Shown here in pieces: positions 26,204 to 34,819 of a stretch of DNA of 64,000 nucleotides (positions are counted from its first letter, which is position 1; every line of letters begins with the position of its first letter). The stretch is from Hymenobacter psoromatis. Its GTDB lineage: Bacteria > Bacteroidota > Bacteroidia > Cytophagales > Hymenobacteraceae. The stretch is from the NCBI RefSeq assembly GCF_020012125.1, contig NZ_JAIFAG010000001.1, positions 3,658,001-3,722,000 on the forward strand. The letters run 5' to 3'. The translations under genes and the position numbers were made by a program. The notes beneath the pieces were generated by a model. That model had not been told where the DNA came from. It saw nothing but the letters and a program-made list of their open reading frames with translations, and searched no databases.

Positions 26204-28894
26204 ACCCAGGCCAACTCTTAGTCCCGCGCCGGCGCGCTGCCCGCTTTGCAGCCCGGTGTAAAAATCTACCCGCATGATTTTGAGGATGTGCTCCACGCCC
26301 GCGCCCAGTTCCAGGTACTGCCCAATCTGGGCCGTGTGCAGGTAATTGAGCGAGATGACTTCCTGCCACTTTAGTGCGCGCAGCAACGGGACTTTATTGA
26401 AAATGAAGCCGTTGAAATGATGATTAAAATGCCCCTCGAAGTAGCTGGCGCGGGTGCTGTACTGGTAATAATCGAGTAGCTGAAACTGCGCAAAATCGGC
26501 CGCTAGCAGGGTGCGGTTGCCCGAGAAGTGGTGGTAGTCGGCAAAGGTCAGGCCCTCCTGCTTGCCCACGAAGCCACCCACCGTGGCCGAAGCCGCCGAG
26601 GTGCCCAGCAGCCCAAACTGGTGCGCATAGCGCACCGAACCCTGCAGCAGCAGGTAGCGCACGTCGGCCCCCAGCAGGTGCGGCACGGCCAGCCGGCCCT
26701 GCACGTTGAAGGTGGGCCACTTCGAGCCCAGATTAAACTTGATATCGGGCCGCGTGATGTAGCGCTGGCCGGGCCGGTAGCTCAGGCTCAGGCCCAGCAC
26801 GGCGGCGTTGCTGCGGCCGAAGGCGGTGGCATTGTCGGGCGCTTCGTCGGCCACTGGCTGGTTGGGCGTAAAGGCCCGGCCCGGCACATCGTGCCAGAGG
26901 TAGTCGGCGGTATTAAAGAGCTGCGTGCGCCGAAAATAGCTGGCCGCGCCGCGCACCGTGAGGCCGTTGGCCGGCTCCCAGAGGTAATTGATTTCGGCCC
27001 CCTCGCGGCGGTAGAGCTTGGCGTAATTCTTATTCGCCAGCAGCGAATACAACGAGTTGATGAAAGGCGTGAGCTGCGAATTGCGGTCAAAATTCTCGAT
27101 AGTGCGGCCCGCCACCAGCCCCAGCTGGCTCAGCTGCTGCGGGTGCAGCTGCCAGGTCAGGGCTAGGCTGGGCTGCAGCTGGTGGTTGCTGAAGCCGTAG
27201 CGCAGGGTAGGCGTCAGGCTCACGAAGCGGCGGTCGGCGGTGCGCTGCGTGAAAGTGGCCTCCGCGTTCAGCACATAGCCCTCTACCGTGTTGTATTGCA
27301 GCTCGTTGAAGATGGGCTGCACCGCGAAGGTGCGCTTGGCGAAGGTGTTGCTATAGGTGTAGCCGGTGAGTAGCAGCTTGCCCACGCCCAGCTCGTTGCG
27401 CTTGCGGTCGAGCGAGTCCTGGTAGGGCCGCGAGTTGCGGATGACCTCGCTGCTGTCTTTGCGGTGATAATCAACCTTTTCCTCCTCCGTCAGCGGCACC
27501 GGGCGCACCTGGCTCCAGTAGGTGGTGTCGCGCTCGTTCACGCCTTTTTCCACCAACTGCACTTGGCCGCGCTTCATTTGAGAGAGGGGGTCGTTGCGCA
27601 GCGAATCGCGTTGCGCCTGCTTCACTTGCTGGCGCACCTGCTTGCTCAGGCCGCGCAGGTTGGGCTTTTCGCGCTTAATCTGGCGAGTCAGCTCCTTGGT
27701 GGTGACCGGGGCGATAATGGGTGCCTGGTTGCTGGTTGCTGGTTGACTGCCCGCTCCAACTCTTACCTCTTCATTCTTGACTTTTAACTCAGTAGGCGGC
27801 GCGGGGTAAGTGGGCACCACGCGGTTATAGTCCGAGAAAACAGCCGTGATGAAGCCCGTGCCTTTGAAGCCTAGGGCCGAGAAATCGACTGCCAGCTTTT
27901 GCGACTGGATAACCCAGGCCCAGGGCGCGCCGGGGGCGGGCGCAAACAGCTGCTCAATGTGCAGGTCGTCCACGTAGTCGAGCTGAGCATCTTTATTGAG
28001 GTGCAAATCCACAGAGTGCAGCCGCCACGAGCCATCCACGACGTAGAGGAAGCCCGAAAAAACCGGGTCGGAGCGGCGGCGCGGAATAACCCGGATTTTG
28101 TGCACCAACTCACCGTTTTGCTGGCTGCTGCCCACCAGCTCGTACTGGTAAAAAAGCAACGCGTTGGCAGCAATCGGCGACACGAAGCCGCGCTCCGAAA
28201 AGCCCGATTTTACCAGGTTATTGTAAAAGCTGAGGCCCCGGCCCGCACTGGCCCGATTGAAGCTAATGCCGTGCGAGTCGCCGCTTACCCGGCTCGACAG
28301 CATCCGCTCCTTCACCACGTCGGGCTGGGTAAAGGCAATTTCCGACAAGCTTTCGGAGAGGTAAAAAATGCCCGGCTTGAGGTCCGGGCCCACTTTCACG
28401 AGCCCGAAAATCTTGCTCGGCGTTTCGCTCAGCCGCCCCAGGCTTTTGATGTAGATGCGGGCCCGGAAGGCCGCCACCTCGCGCTGGTGGTAGGCGCGCC
28501 ACTGCTGCGCGTGCTGAATGATGGCGTAGGCCGGGTCACGGTCGGTCCCACGCACCGTCACTTCGGTGAGGCTGTAGGCCTCGGGTGCCAGCGCAATGTT
28601 ACAAGTCAGCGTGGAGTCGCCGGCCGGCACGCGCACGATTTCGGTGCGCGGCTTATAGCCTACGTACTGAAAAACAAGCTGATACGTGCCGCCCGCCAGC
28701 CGCAGCTGATACTGGCCCTGCTCATTGGAGCCCGTGCTGGTGGCCGAGCCGCGCACCGCCACGTTGGCGAAGGGCAAGCCAGTGCCGTCGGGCCCGCTCA
28801 CCTTGCCCCGGATGGTGCCGGCCTGCGCCCCCAGCGTTGCCATCAGCCCTAAAATAACCAGGTAATAAAACGATGCGCGCGCGATAATTGGCAT
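26198..28894 (-). CDS. DUF5686 family outer-membrane protein with carboxypeptidase-like domain
   Basis: This is an 898-residue protein with signal peptide (ending near LGAQAG). Residues about 26-115 are a carboxypeptidase-regulatory-like domain (TIRGKVSGPDGTGLPFANVAVRG...). DUF5686 follows, with DPAYAIIQHAQQWRAYH and the VSPIAANALLFYQYELVG stretch. The C-terminal half is rich in amphipathic strands (GYVLNAEATFTQRT, ALTWQLHPQQLSQLGL) and ends in GLGF, consistent with a barrel of the surface-antigen kind. An in-frame repeat (27724-27790) forms part of a linker near residue 380. Role unknown; probably outer-membrane. Confidence 0.85.
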   Translation of the reverse strand: MPIIARASFYYLVILGLMATLGAQAGTIRGKVSGPDGTGLPFANVAVRGSATSTGSNEQGQYQLRLAGGTYQLVFQYVGYKPRTEIVRVPAGDSTLTCNIALAPEAYSLTEVTVRGTDRDPAYAIIQHAQQWRAYHQREVAAFRARIYIKSLGRLSETPSKIFGLVKVGPDLKPGIFYLSESLSEIAFTQPDVVKERMLSSRVSGDSHGISFNRASAGRGLSFYNNLVKSGFSERGFVSPIAANALLFYQYELVGSSQQNGELVHKIRVIPRRRSDPVFSGFLYVVDGSWRLHSVDLHLNKDAQLDYVDDLHIEQLFAPAPGAPWAWVIQSQKLAVDFSALGFKGTGFITAVFSDYNRVVPTYPAPPTELKVKNEEVRVGAGSQPATSNQAPIIAPVTTKELTRQIKREKPNLRGLSKQVRQQVKQAQRDSLRNDPLSQMKRGQVQLVEKGVNERDTTYWSQVRPVPLTEEEKVDYHRKDSSEVIRNSRPYQDSLDRKRNELGVGKLLLTGYTYSNTFAKRTFAVQPIFNELQYNTVEGYVLNAEATFTQRTADRRFVSLTPTLRYGFSNHQLQPSLALTWQLHPQQLSQLGLVAGRTIENFDRNSQLTPFINSLYSLLANKNYAKLYRREGAEINYLWEPANGLTVRGAASYFRRTQLFNTADYLWHDVPGRAFTPNQPVADEAPDNATAFGRSNAAVLGLSLSYRPGQRYITRPDIKFNLGSKWPTFNVQGRLAVPHLLGADVRYLLLQGSVRYAHQFGLLGTSAASATVGGFVGKQEGLTFADYHHFSGNRTLLAADFAQFQLLDYYQYSTRASYFEGHFNHHFNGFIFNKVPLLRALKWQEVISLNYLHTAQIGQYLELGAGVEHILKIMRVDFYTGLQSGQRAGAGLRVGLGF
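27724..27790 (-). repeat. In-frame coding repeat (ELKVKNEEVRV) inside the DUF5686 gene
   Basis: Read on the minus strand, this stretch encodes ELKVKNEEVRVGAGSQPATSNQ and ends with three tandem copies of a 7-base GGTTGCT-like unit. Its first 33 bases are clearly related, base for base and in the same frame, to the left arm of the palindrome inside murF-alr at 40656. It lies in a linker between domains. Confidence 0.7.
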
Positions 28895-28954
28895 AACCTA
28901 ACGTATTTCCAAAGTAACGGGCAAGATAGGCCCGCCGCCGGCTAGGTATGGGTT

Positions 28955-29032
28955 GTAGAGACACGACCCTTCGCGGCTCTTAGCACGTGAACGCTTATTC
29001 AGCGAAAAGGACACGAAGAGTCGCATCTCTAC
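28955..29032. repeat. Imperfect palindrome GTAGAGA...TCTCTAC
   Basis: The left arm GTAGAGACACGACCCTTCG pairs imperfectly with CGAAGAGTCGCATCTCTAC at the right end. The element occupies the gap between the 5' end of DUF5686 and the 3' end of the DMT transporter gene. It looks like another dispersed palindrome family, but only one copy is in this window. Confidence 0.65.
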
Positions 29033-29058
29033 GGGCCGGGGGGTAGGGCCGGGAAAAA

Positions 29059-29916
29059 TCAGGACTTTTCCCGGCCCTGGCGGGCCGTATACCAGGCGTT
29101 CAGCCCTACCCCCAGCAGCACCAGCGCAATACCGGGGTAGACCTGGGGCCTAATCTTTTCACCAAAAACAAAGTAGCCCAGCGCGATGCCGTAGAGCAGG
29201 CCCAGGTAATCGAGGGCCGCCAGGTGGTTGGCGGCGTGGGCCCGGAAGGCCTGCGTAAGGCACCAGAGCGCCACGTGCGTGAAGCTGCCCGCCAGCGCCA
29301 GCCAGGCCCAATCGGTGCCGTGCGGCAGCTTCAGGTCAAACAGCATCCAGACCGAGGCGATGGCCAGCGGCACCACGTTGAAGTAGAAAACCGGCACCAG
29401 CGGCGCGAGCTTATCGCCTATCCGCCGCAAGAAAACGCTGCTCAGGCCCGACGATACCGCCGCCCCTACCCCCAGCAGCACGCCCGCCGACAGTAGCCCC
29501 GCCGTGCCCTTAGCCACCACCACGCCCGCCACCGCCAGGCCGTAAAATAACCACTGCCAGGGCTTTAGCGGCTCGCCCACCAGCCAGATGGCGGCCACCG
29601 CCGTTATTACCGGGGCCAGGAAGCTGAGCGTAACAGCCCCACCCAAGGGTAGCACCTTGAGGGCTAGAAAGCCCAGCACCAGCGAGCCGGCCCCGAAAAT
29701 GCCGCGCCCCAGCAGGTTGAAGCGCGCCGCCGGTGGCCCCCACACCGCCACGCCCGTGCGCCGCAGCTGCCACACCGTGAGACTGAGCGAGATAAAGCAG
29801 CGCGCGAAAATAATTTCAGCCGTGGGCACGTCGGCAAGCTTCTTCACAGCCACGTTGACCGTGGCCAGCAGGGCCGTGGAGGCCAGCATAAAAAGAATTC
29901 CGGGCGAGACGCGCAT
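29059..29916 (-). CDS. EamA/DMT-family drug/metabolite exporter
   Basis: This is a 285-residue protein from ATG 29916 (MRVSPGILFML...), with ten hydrophobic helices in two EamA repeats. Typical marks are ALLATVNVAVKKLADVPTAEIIFARC in helices 1-2 and GYFVFGEKIRPQVYPGIALVLLGV near the end, where 'GE.....+G..lI..G' is the family signature. It is an inner-membrane transporter. The substrate is unknown. A longer open frame upstream (to 30087) lacks membrane character and overlaps recX, so it is rejected as a start. Confidence 0.88.
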   Translation of the reverse strand: MRVSPGILFMLASTALLATVNVAVKKLADVPTAEIIFARCFISLSLTVWQLRRTGVAVWGPPAARFNLLGRGIFGAGSLVLGFLALKVLPLGGAVTLSFLAPVITAVAAIWLVGEPLKPWQWLFYGLAVAGVVVAKGTAGLLSAGVLLGVGAAVSSGLSSVFLRRIGDKLAPLVPVFYFNVVPLAIASVWMLFDLKLPHGTDWAWLALAGSFTHVALWCLTQAFRAHAANHLAALDYLGLLYGIALGYFVFGEKIRPQVYPGIALVLLGVGLNAWYTARQGREKS

Positions 29917-30058
29917 ACGGGGTAAAAACGGGGGGTAGGCCCGGCGCGGGGGCACATTTGGAGCTCGCCGGCCGTTAGCTAGGAGCCGGCGAGCTGCCTC
30001 TACAACGGGCCGGCCGGGGCTTCGTTCCCGTATTTTGCCGCGGCCCCCTCTCCTACCC

Positions 30059-30553
30059 ATGTTCAAAGACCCCACTAAAGCGCCCAAAAACTACACGCCC
30101 GGCGAGGCGCTGCCCAAAATCGCGGCCTACTGCGCCTACCAGGAGCGTACCCAGAAGGAGGTCGAAGAAAAATTGAAAAGCTACGGCCTCGACGAGGACG
30201 ACGCGGGCGAAATCATTATCCGCCTCAGCCGCGAAAAGCTGCTTGATGAGGAGCGCTACGCTCAGGCCTACGCCCGCGGCAAGCACCGCACCAATGGCTG
30301 GGGTAGGCGCCGCATTCGCCTCGAACTCAAGGCTAAAGGCCTCAGTGAGTACTGCCTTCAGAGCGGGATGAAAGAACTGGAAAACGACGAGTACTATGAA
30401 AAGCTCAAGCAGCTGCTGGGCCAGCGCGACGCCCGCGAAAAAGAAACCCACCCGCTAAAGCGCAAAATGAAGCTCATGGCCTACCTCACCCAGAAAGGCT
30501 ACGAGTCGGATTTGATTCAGGAAGCGCTGGGCGAGCTGAATGATAGTAAGTAA
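30059..30553 (+). CDS. recX: RecX regulatory protein
   Basis: This is a 164-residue, highly charged helical protein from ATG 30059. It carries the three-helix repeats of RecX: CAYQERTQKEVEEKLKSYGL, LIGRLSREKLLDEERYAQAY-like spacing and WGRRRIRLELKAKGL. RecX binds RecA filaments and limits recombination. recA itself is not nearby. A TATTTTG box about 26 bp upstream resembles the Bacteroidota -7 element. Confidence 0.88.
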   Translation: MFKDPTKAPKNYTPGEALPKIAAYCAYQERTQKEVEEKLKSYGLDEDDAGEIIIRLSREKLLDEERYAQAYARGKHRTNGWGRRRIRLELKAKGLSEYCLQSGMKELENDEYYEKLKQLLGQRDAREKETHPLKRKMKLMAYLTQKGYESDLIQEALGELNDSK

Positions 30554-30713
30554 GCACGAGCAAGCAGGCTAGCAAACCCGCTGAAAATACTGCTATCTAT
30601 TTCGGAGCTGACCGCCGGCTAGACGAAAACATGTTGGTACCCGAATTGGTAGTACTGCCGGGCTATATCAGTCCGTCTTTTACCCTTTTCGTTCGCCCTT
30701 CAAGGCGTCATTT

Positions 30714-31328
30714 ATGAAAATTCTGCAAGTTATTTCCAGCCCCCGTGGTGGGGCTTCGTTCAGCAAGAAGCTGGGCCTGGGTATCATTGAGAAGCTCCAA
30801 GCCGCCAACCCTGGCAGCACCGTGCAAGTGCGCGACCTGGCTACTCACCCCTTCCCACACCTGGAAGAAGCTAAACTGAATGCACTGTTTACGCCGGTTG
30901 AGAAGCGCACGCCCGAGCAGCACGAAGCCGCTAAGCACTCCGACGACGCCATTGCGGAAGTAATGGCTGCCGACGTACTCGTAGTGGAAGCCCCGCTCTA
31001 CAACTTTGGCATTCCTTCTACGCTTAAAGCCTGGATTGACCACATCGTACGCGCCGGCAAAACGTTCAATTATGTGAATGGCCGGCCCGAGGGTTTGGTG
31101 AAAAATAAAAAAGTATACATCGCGGTGGCAAGCGGCGGTGTGTATTCCGAAGGACCGATGGTCAGCTACGACTTCGTGGCTCCTTACCTGAAAACCGTGT
31201 TCGGCTTCCTGGGCCTGACCGATATGGAGGTAGTGCGGGTAGAAGGCACCTCCATGCCCGGCGTGCAGGACACGGCCCTCGAAAAAGCGCTGGCCAGCGT
31301 GCATATTGGCGCGGCCGCCACGGCCTAG
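30714..31328 (+). CDS. azoR: FMN-dependent NADH:quinone/azo reductase
   Basis: This is a 204-residue flavodoxin-like protein. ILQVISSPRGGASFSKKLG is the FMN phosphate-binding loop (S-x-R-x-x-S type). PLYNFGIPSTLKAWIDHIVRAGKTFNY is the strongly conserved AzoR core that contacts the flavin ring. ASGGVYSEGP follows at the usual place. It reduces quinones (and azo dyes in vitro) with NADH in the cytoplasm, a common electrophile-stress enzyme. It is followed 71 bp later by a small gene in the same direction. Confidence 0.92.
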   Translation: MKILQVISSPRGGASFSKKLGLGIIEKLQAANPGSTVQVRDLATHPFPHLEEAKLNALFTPVEKRTPEQHEAAKHSDDAIAEVMAADVLVVEAPLYNFGIPSTLKAWIDHIVRAGKTFNYVNGRPEGLVKNKKVYIAVASGGVYSEGPMVSYDFVAPYLKTVFGFLGLTDMEVVRVEGTSMPGVQDTALEKALASVHIGAAATA

Positions 31329-31399
31329 CCAAACGACCGCAACCCTGGCCCGGACAATTACGTTAGCACTAATTGAATTAGCAATCAATTCGTACTCAC

Positions 31400-31762
31400 A
31401 TGAAAATCTCCGTTGAAAAAGGCCAGGACAAAGGTTTCCTGCCCGATGGCCGCCACACCGTCACCATCACCAGCATTGAGGAAGGCACCAGCGAGCACCA
31501 GAACGTGCCGTTTTTTGCCGCTCACCTGGAAAGTGAAGATGGCTACGTAGACCAGCGCTTCTACAACTCGCCGGCCGGCCACCCCATCATCCTTTCGTTG
31601 TATTCGGCCGTGGGCATTAAGCCCCAGGAGGGCAAAGACCTAGATACCAAGCAACTGCTTGGCAAGCATTTGTCAATAGAAGTAAGCGACCACAGCTACG
31701 CCGACCCCGCTACCGGCAACGAGCGCACCATCCGCCAGGCCACCGGCTTCCGCGCCGCGTAG
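31400..31762 (+). CDS. Conserved hypothetical protein, 120 residues
   Basis: There is no signal peptide and no membrane segment. The protein is a compact beta-rich chain with FLPDGRHTVTITSIEEGTSE, NVPFFAAHLESEDGYVDQRFYNSP and KQLLGKHLSIEVSDH. The pattern (short N-terminal strand, 'leads to exact-copy ligand' style repeats, then '-LLGK.l.i-v') recalls phage-derived DUF669-like single-strand-binding helpers, but the match is loose. I do not assign a function. A terminator hairpin follows at 31783. Confidence 0.7.
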   Translation: MKISVEKGQDKGFLPDGRHTVTITSIEEGTSEHQNVPFFAAHLESEDGYVDQRFYNSPAGHPIILSLYSAVGIKPQEGKDLDTKQLLGKHLSIEVSDHSYADPATGNERTIRQATGFRAA

Positions 31763-31782
31763 GGGGGTAGGGTTTATTCGGT

Positions 31783-31824
31783 AAAAAAACGTCATGCTGA
31801 CAATAGAAAGCATGACGTTTTTTT
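31783..31824. terminator. Terminator hairpin with GTCATGCT core
   Basis: AAAAAAACGTCATGCT (31783-31798) pairs exactly with AGCATGACGTTTTTTT (31809-31824) around a 10-nt loop. The A- and T-runs make it bidirectional between convergent genes. Its core is a short form of the GTCATGCTGAGC palindrome family. Confidence 0.88.
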
Positions 31825-31839
31825 TGTAAAAGCCACCGG

Positions 31840-32475
31840 CTACAGCTTGCGTTGGGCCGCCGGGGCCACCAGCCGTTGCCCGATGATAACGCGCCGCCCG
31901 GTGAGCGTATGCAGCAGGGGTACCAGAATCTGCTGCGCGTTACGCTGCGTTTCGGTCAGGATACCCGCTTGCAGGGCCGAGCGGCGCACCTGCGCTTCGG
32001 CATAGCGGTAGGCTTCATCCACCAGCGTGCCGTCGTCAAAAAAACCGTTTGTGGTGCTAAAAACCCGGCTTTGGCTGTGGTTAACCTGGAAGCCACACAG
32101 CTCGGGGTCGGGCAGGATGAGGCGCACTACGGAGTCGCCCTCCAGGGTCACATCCTGAGAGCGGATTTTGCGCAAGTCGAGGCAGCCCACGGCCTCGCCA
32201 CCCACGATAAGCGCTGCCTTGGCATCGGGCAGAAAAGGATATTTGGCCGTGCGCTTATACTCCACCACGTCCTTGAAGCGGTAGCGCACTAACTCCAGCT
32301 TGCCGAGCGCTTCCACCTGAGTCAGCACCGTGTTGTGGGTCACCGTCACCCGCGGCTCGCGCGGAGCCAGCGGATTAAAACCGGCTAGCGCGGGACTAAT
32401 TTTACGCCACAAAAACACGCCTAGCGCTACAAGAACAAGTAAGGGAAACAGGCGGCGGACAAGGCGAGGCAACAT
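31840..32475 (-). CDS. DUF4230-family membrane-anchored protein
   Basis: This is a 211-residue protein from ATG 32475 (MLPRLVRRLFPLL...). One N-terminal helix (LVRRLFPLLVLVALGVFLW) anchors a periplasmic or external domain. VTHNTVLTQVEALGKLELVRYRFKDVVEY and DAKAALIVGGEAVGCLDLRKI are the DUF4230 hallmarks. The tail ends in basic LVAPAAQRKL. Function unknown. The open frame extends upstream to 32595, but without an ATG-led leader. Confidence 0.85.
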   Translation of the reverse strand: MLPRLVRRLFPLLVLVALGVFLWRKISPALAGFNPLAPREPRVTVTHNTVLTQVEALGKLELVRYRFKDVVEYKRTAKYPFLPDAKAALIVGGEAVGCLDLRKIRSQDVTLEGDSVVRLILPDPELCGFQVNHSQSRVFSTTNGFFDDGTLVDEAYRYAEAQVRRSALQAGILTETQRNAQQILVPLLHTLTGRRVIIGQRLVAPAAQRKL

Positions 32476-32576
32476 AAAAAAGTGAGCAAATCGCCAGCTT
32501 GGGGCCGGCCTACGGTTGAGGTAAGGAGGCATACCCCAAATGCGGGGCTGGGGTTCAGTGCACGTAGCTTTGAAGC

Positions 32577-33770
32577 GTGTTAAGCCAACTATCAAGCCTC
32601 ACTTTTAAGCCCGCCCGCCGCCTCTGGTCCTACCACTGCTGGCTATTGCTAGGGTTGTGGCTGCTGGTGCAGGCGGCCTTTTTGGTGAAGTTTCACGGCC
32701 CCCATTACGCCAACGACAGCGCCCGTTACCTGGGCTACGCCACCAACCTGGCCCAGCACGGCTACTACCGCCTGGAGCCCAGCGAGGGTAGGTTAGCTGA
32801 TGACTTTCAGTATGTTCACAATCAGCGCTACATTCTCTACCCCTGGTACCAGAGCGTGTGGCTGCGGCTGCACGCCGGCTGGTGGGGCATCGTGCTGGGG
32901 CAAATCGCCGTCTCGGGGCTGGCGGCGGCCGCGCTCTATGCGGCCGTGCGGCGCTTGGCGGGGGGTAGGCGCGGCGCAGCCGCGCTGGCCACGGGCCTAT
33001 TCGTGCTATGGCCCGACGTGCAGCAGTTCAACTGCTACTTGCTCACCGAGTCGCTGTTTATCAGCCTATCAGTGTTTTCATTTTGGGCCTTGGTGCGAGT
33101 GCGCGGCGGCGGCGGGCGAGCCTGGGTAGTGCTGATTGGTTGCCTGCTGCTCACGGCGCTGGTGCGGCCCAATGGATTCGTGGTGGCCGCCGCCGCTGGG
33201 CTGGCCGGGCTGGCGGCGCTCTACACGACACGGCGGCGGTTATTTTGGGGGCTTATCGGGGCCGGCGTGCTGGCCGCGCCGCTGGCAGTGTGGTGGCTCA
33301 ACTACCAGCTGGTCAGCTTTTTTATTGTGGAAACCTACATGCGCGGCGAGCTGATGTTTGCTACCCCCGTGTGGGCCATTCACCCGAGCGCGCCGCTAGT
33401 ACTGCCGCCCGCAGGCATCGGACAAATGTCGCGGGTGCTCTACTTCGCCGCCCACAATCCCGGCTTCCTGGCCCAACTAATGCTAGGCAAGTTTCTCGTA
33501 TTTTTCAGCAGCATCAAGCCATACTATTCGCTGATTCACAGACTAGTGAGCGTTTTTATGTTGTGGCCGCTCTACTACTTAGCGGTGCGCGGTACCCGCC
33601 GCGCGGCGGCGTGGCAGCCGGCGCGGGCATTCCTGGCGGCCGTACCGCTGCTGCAAGCCGCCATCGTCATGCTCACCGTGGACGATTACGACGTGCGCTT
33701 CCTGGCCCCGGTACTGCCCTTTGTTTTCGTGCTGGCAGCTTTGCAAGTAACAGTGAGCACTAAACAGTGA
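32577..33770 (+). CDS. Polytopic membrane protein, GT-C-like (family 39/ArnT type) glycosyltransferase candidate
   Basis: This is a 397-residue protein beginning GTG 32577, with about nine to ten transmembrane helices. The first loop has NDSARYLGYATNLAQHGYY, an acidic residue in a position like the catalytic Asp of GT-C mannosyltransferases. The tail VDDYDVRFLAPVLPFVFVLA resembles the C-terminal membrane segment of this class. It would use a lipid-linked sugar donor at the inner membrane. TAGCTTTG at 32565-32572 is a close fit to the Bacteroidota -7 box but lies only 4 bp before GTG, so the true start may be downstream. Confidence 0.7.
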   Translation: MLSQLSSLTFKPARRLWSYHCWLLLGLWLLVQAAFLVKFHGPHYANDSARYLGYATNLAQHGYYRLEPSEGRLADDFQYVHNQRYILYPWYQSVWLRLHAGWWGIVLGQIAVSGLAAAALYAAVRRLAGGRRGAAALATGLFVLWPDVQQFNCYLLTESLFISLSVFSFWALVRVRGGGGRAWVVLIGCLLLTALVRPNGFVVAAAAGLAGLAALYTTRRRLFWGLIGAGVLAAPLAVWWLNYQLVSFFIVETYMRGELMFATPVWAIHPSAPLVLPPAGIGQMSRVLYFAAHNPGFLAQLMLGKFLVFFSSIKPYYSLIHRLVSVFMLWPLYYLAVRGTRRAAAWQPARAFLAAVPLLQAAIVMLTVDDYDVRFLAPVLPFVFVLAALQVTVSTKQ

Positions 33771-33801
33771 GCAGTTAAATCAAAATTACTCATTGCTCAC
33801 T
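33766..33801. terminator. Hairpin overlapping both stop codons
   Basis: AGTGAGCA (33766-33773) pairs with TGCTCACT (33794-33801). The left arm holds the TGA of the membrane protein (33768-33770) and the right arm the TAG of the PLP enzyme (33800-33802). An earlier partial copy of the left arm (CAGTGAGCA) lies at 33751. Confidence 0.6.
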
Positions 33802-34693
33802 ATGAAAACCCCGCCCAGGCTTGCAGGCCGCCAGTGTGTACGGCTACCACAGTGCTGCCCGGCGCGAAATGCCCCTTCTCAATTAAATCCAGCACACCAA
33901 ATAGTAGCTTACCGGTATAAATCGGGTCGAGCAATACTCCATAATCGGTCTCGAACTGCTGAATAAACCCCCGTAGCTCGGTCGGCAGCTTAGCGTAGCC
34001 GCCGAAGTGGTAGCCCGTGTGCAGCTCATAGCGGCCGCCCACGCAGCCCGTGGCCGCCAACAGCTCATCTACCTCAGTGCGCAGAAAATCAGCGCCTTTG
34101 AGCGCGGCCATACTCACGGCGCGGGCGGGGTAGGCGGCTTCGGCCAGGCCCAGCGTGAGGCCGGCCAGCGTGCCGCCGGTGCCCGCCGCCACGGCCACCG
34201 CGTCAAAGTCAGTGTGCTGGCGCAGCTCGCCAATCAGCTCGGCTACGCCGCGCAGCGCCAGGGTGTTCGTTCCGCCCTCGGGCAGAGGGTAGGCGGGGCC
34301 GAACTGGCGCTGCATCTCGGCCAGGAACTCAGGCTCGGCTCGGCGGCGGTAGGTGGTGCGGTCGAGGTAGTGCAGCCGCATGCCGTCGGCCACGCAGCGG
34401 GTTAGCGTGGGGTTGAGGGGTAGGCGCTCTTCACCGCGCACCAAGCCGATGGTTTCAAAATTATAAAGCCGGCCGGCGGTGGCCACGGCGGCTAGGTGGT
34501 TGGAGTACGCCCCGCCGAAGGTGAGTAGCTTGGTTTGGCCTTCGGCCTTGGCCTGCAAGAGGTTGTATTTTAGCTTGCGGGCTTTGTTGCCGGGTAGGGC
34601 GGGGTTCAGCAGGTCATCGCGCCAGAGTAGCAGCCGCACGCCGCGTCGCTCAGCGGCGGGGTGCGGGATGGGCGTTAAAAAATCGTTTGTCAT
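33800..34693 (-). CDS. PLP-dependent ACC deaminase/D-cysteine desulfhydrase family protein
   Basis: This is a 297-residue fold-type II PLP enzyme. NKARKLKYNL contains the Schiff-base Lys in the GNKxRKLxY motif. FGGAYSNHLAAVATAG is the substrate/PLP-binding loop. VAAGTGGTLAGLTLGL binds the PLP phosphate. Members open the ring of 1-aminocyclopropane-1-carboxylate or desulfhydrate D-cysteine; which of these applies is not decidable here. The ATG lies inside the palindrome at 34688-34810, so the first codons derive from the repeat. Confidence 0.88.
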   Translation of the reverse strand: MTNDFLTPIPHPAAERRGVRLLLWRDDLLNPALPGNKARKLKYNLLQAKAEGQTKLLTFGGAYSNHLAAVATAGRLYNFETIGLVRGEERLPLNPTLTRCVADGMRLHYLDRTTYRRRAEPEFLAEMQRQFGPAYPLPEGGTNTLALRGVAELIGELRQHTDFDAVAVAAGTGGTLAGLTLGLAEAAYPARAVSMAALKGADFLRTEVDELLAATGCVGGRYELHTGYHFGGYAKLPTELRGFIQQFETDYGVLLDPIYTGKLLFGVLDLIEKGHFAPGSTVVAVHTGGLQAWAGFS

Positions 34694-34810
34694 TGCGAGC
34701 GCAACGAAGTGGAGCGCGGCAATCCTTCCTTGCCGCTTGAGTTATTGGGCTAATCCGTGCGAACGTGCGGAAAGATTGCCGCGCTCCACTTCGTTGCGCT
34801 CGCAATGACA
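34688..34810. repeat. Long palindromic repeat with GCGAGCGCAACGAAG arms
   Basis: The 37-base arms 34688-34724 and 34774-34810 are perfect complements and carry GCGAGCGCAACGAAGTGGAG. The 49-nt loop holds a second degenerate match. This is the well-known style of Bacteroidota intergenic repeat. It fills the gap between the ACC-deaminase-like gene and YfhO, and includes the start codon of the former. Confidence 0.88.
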
Positions 34811-34819
34811 GGCGGGAAA

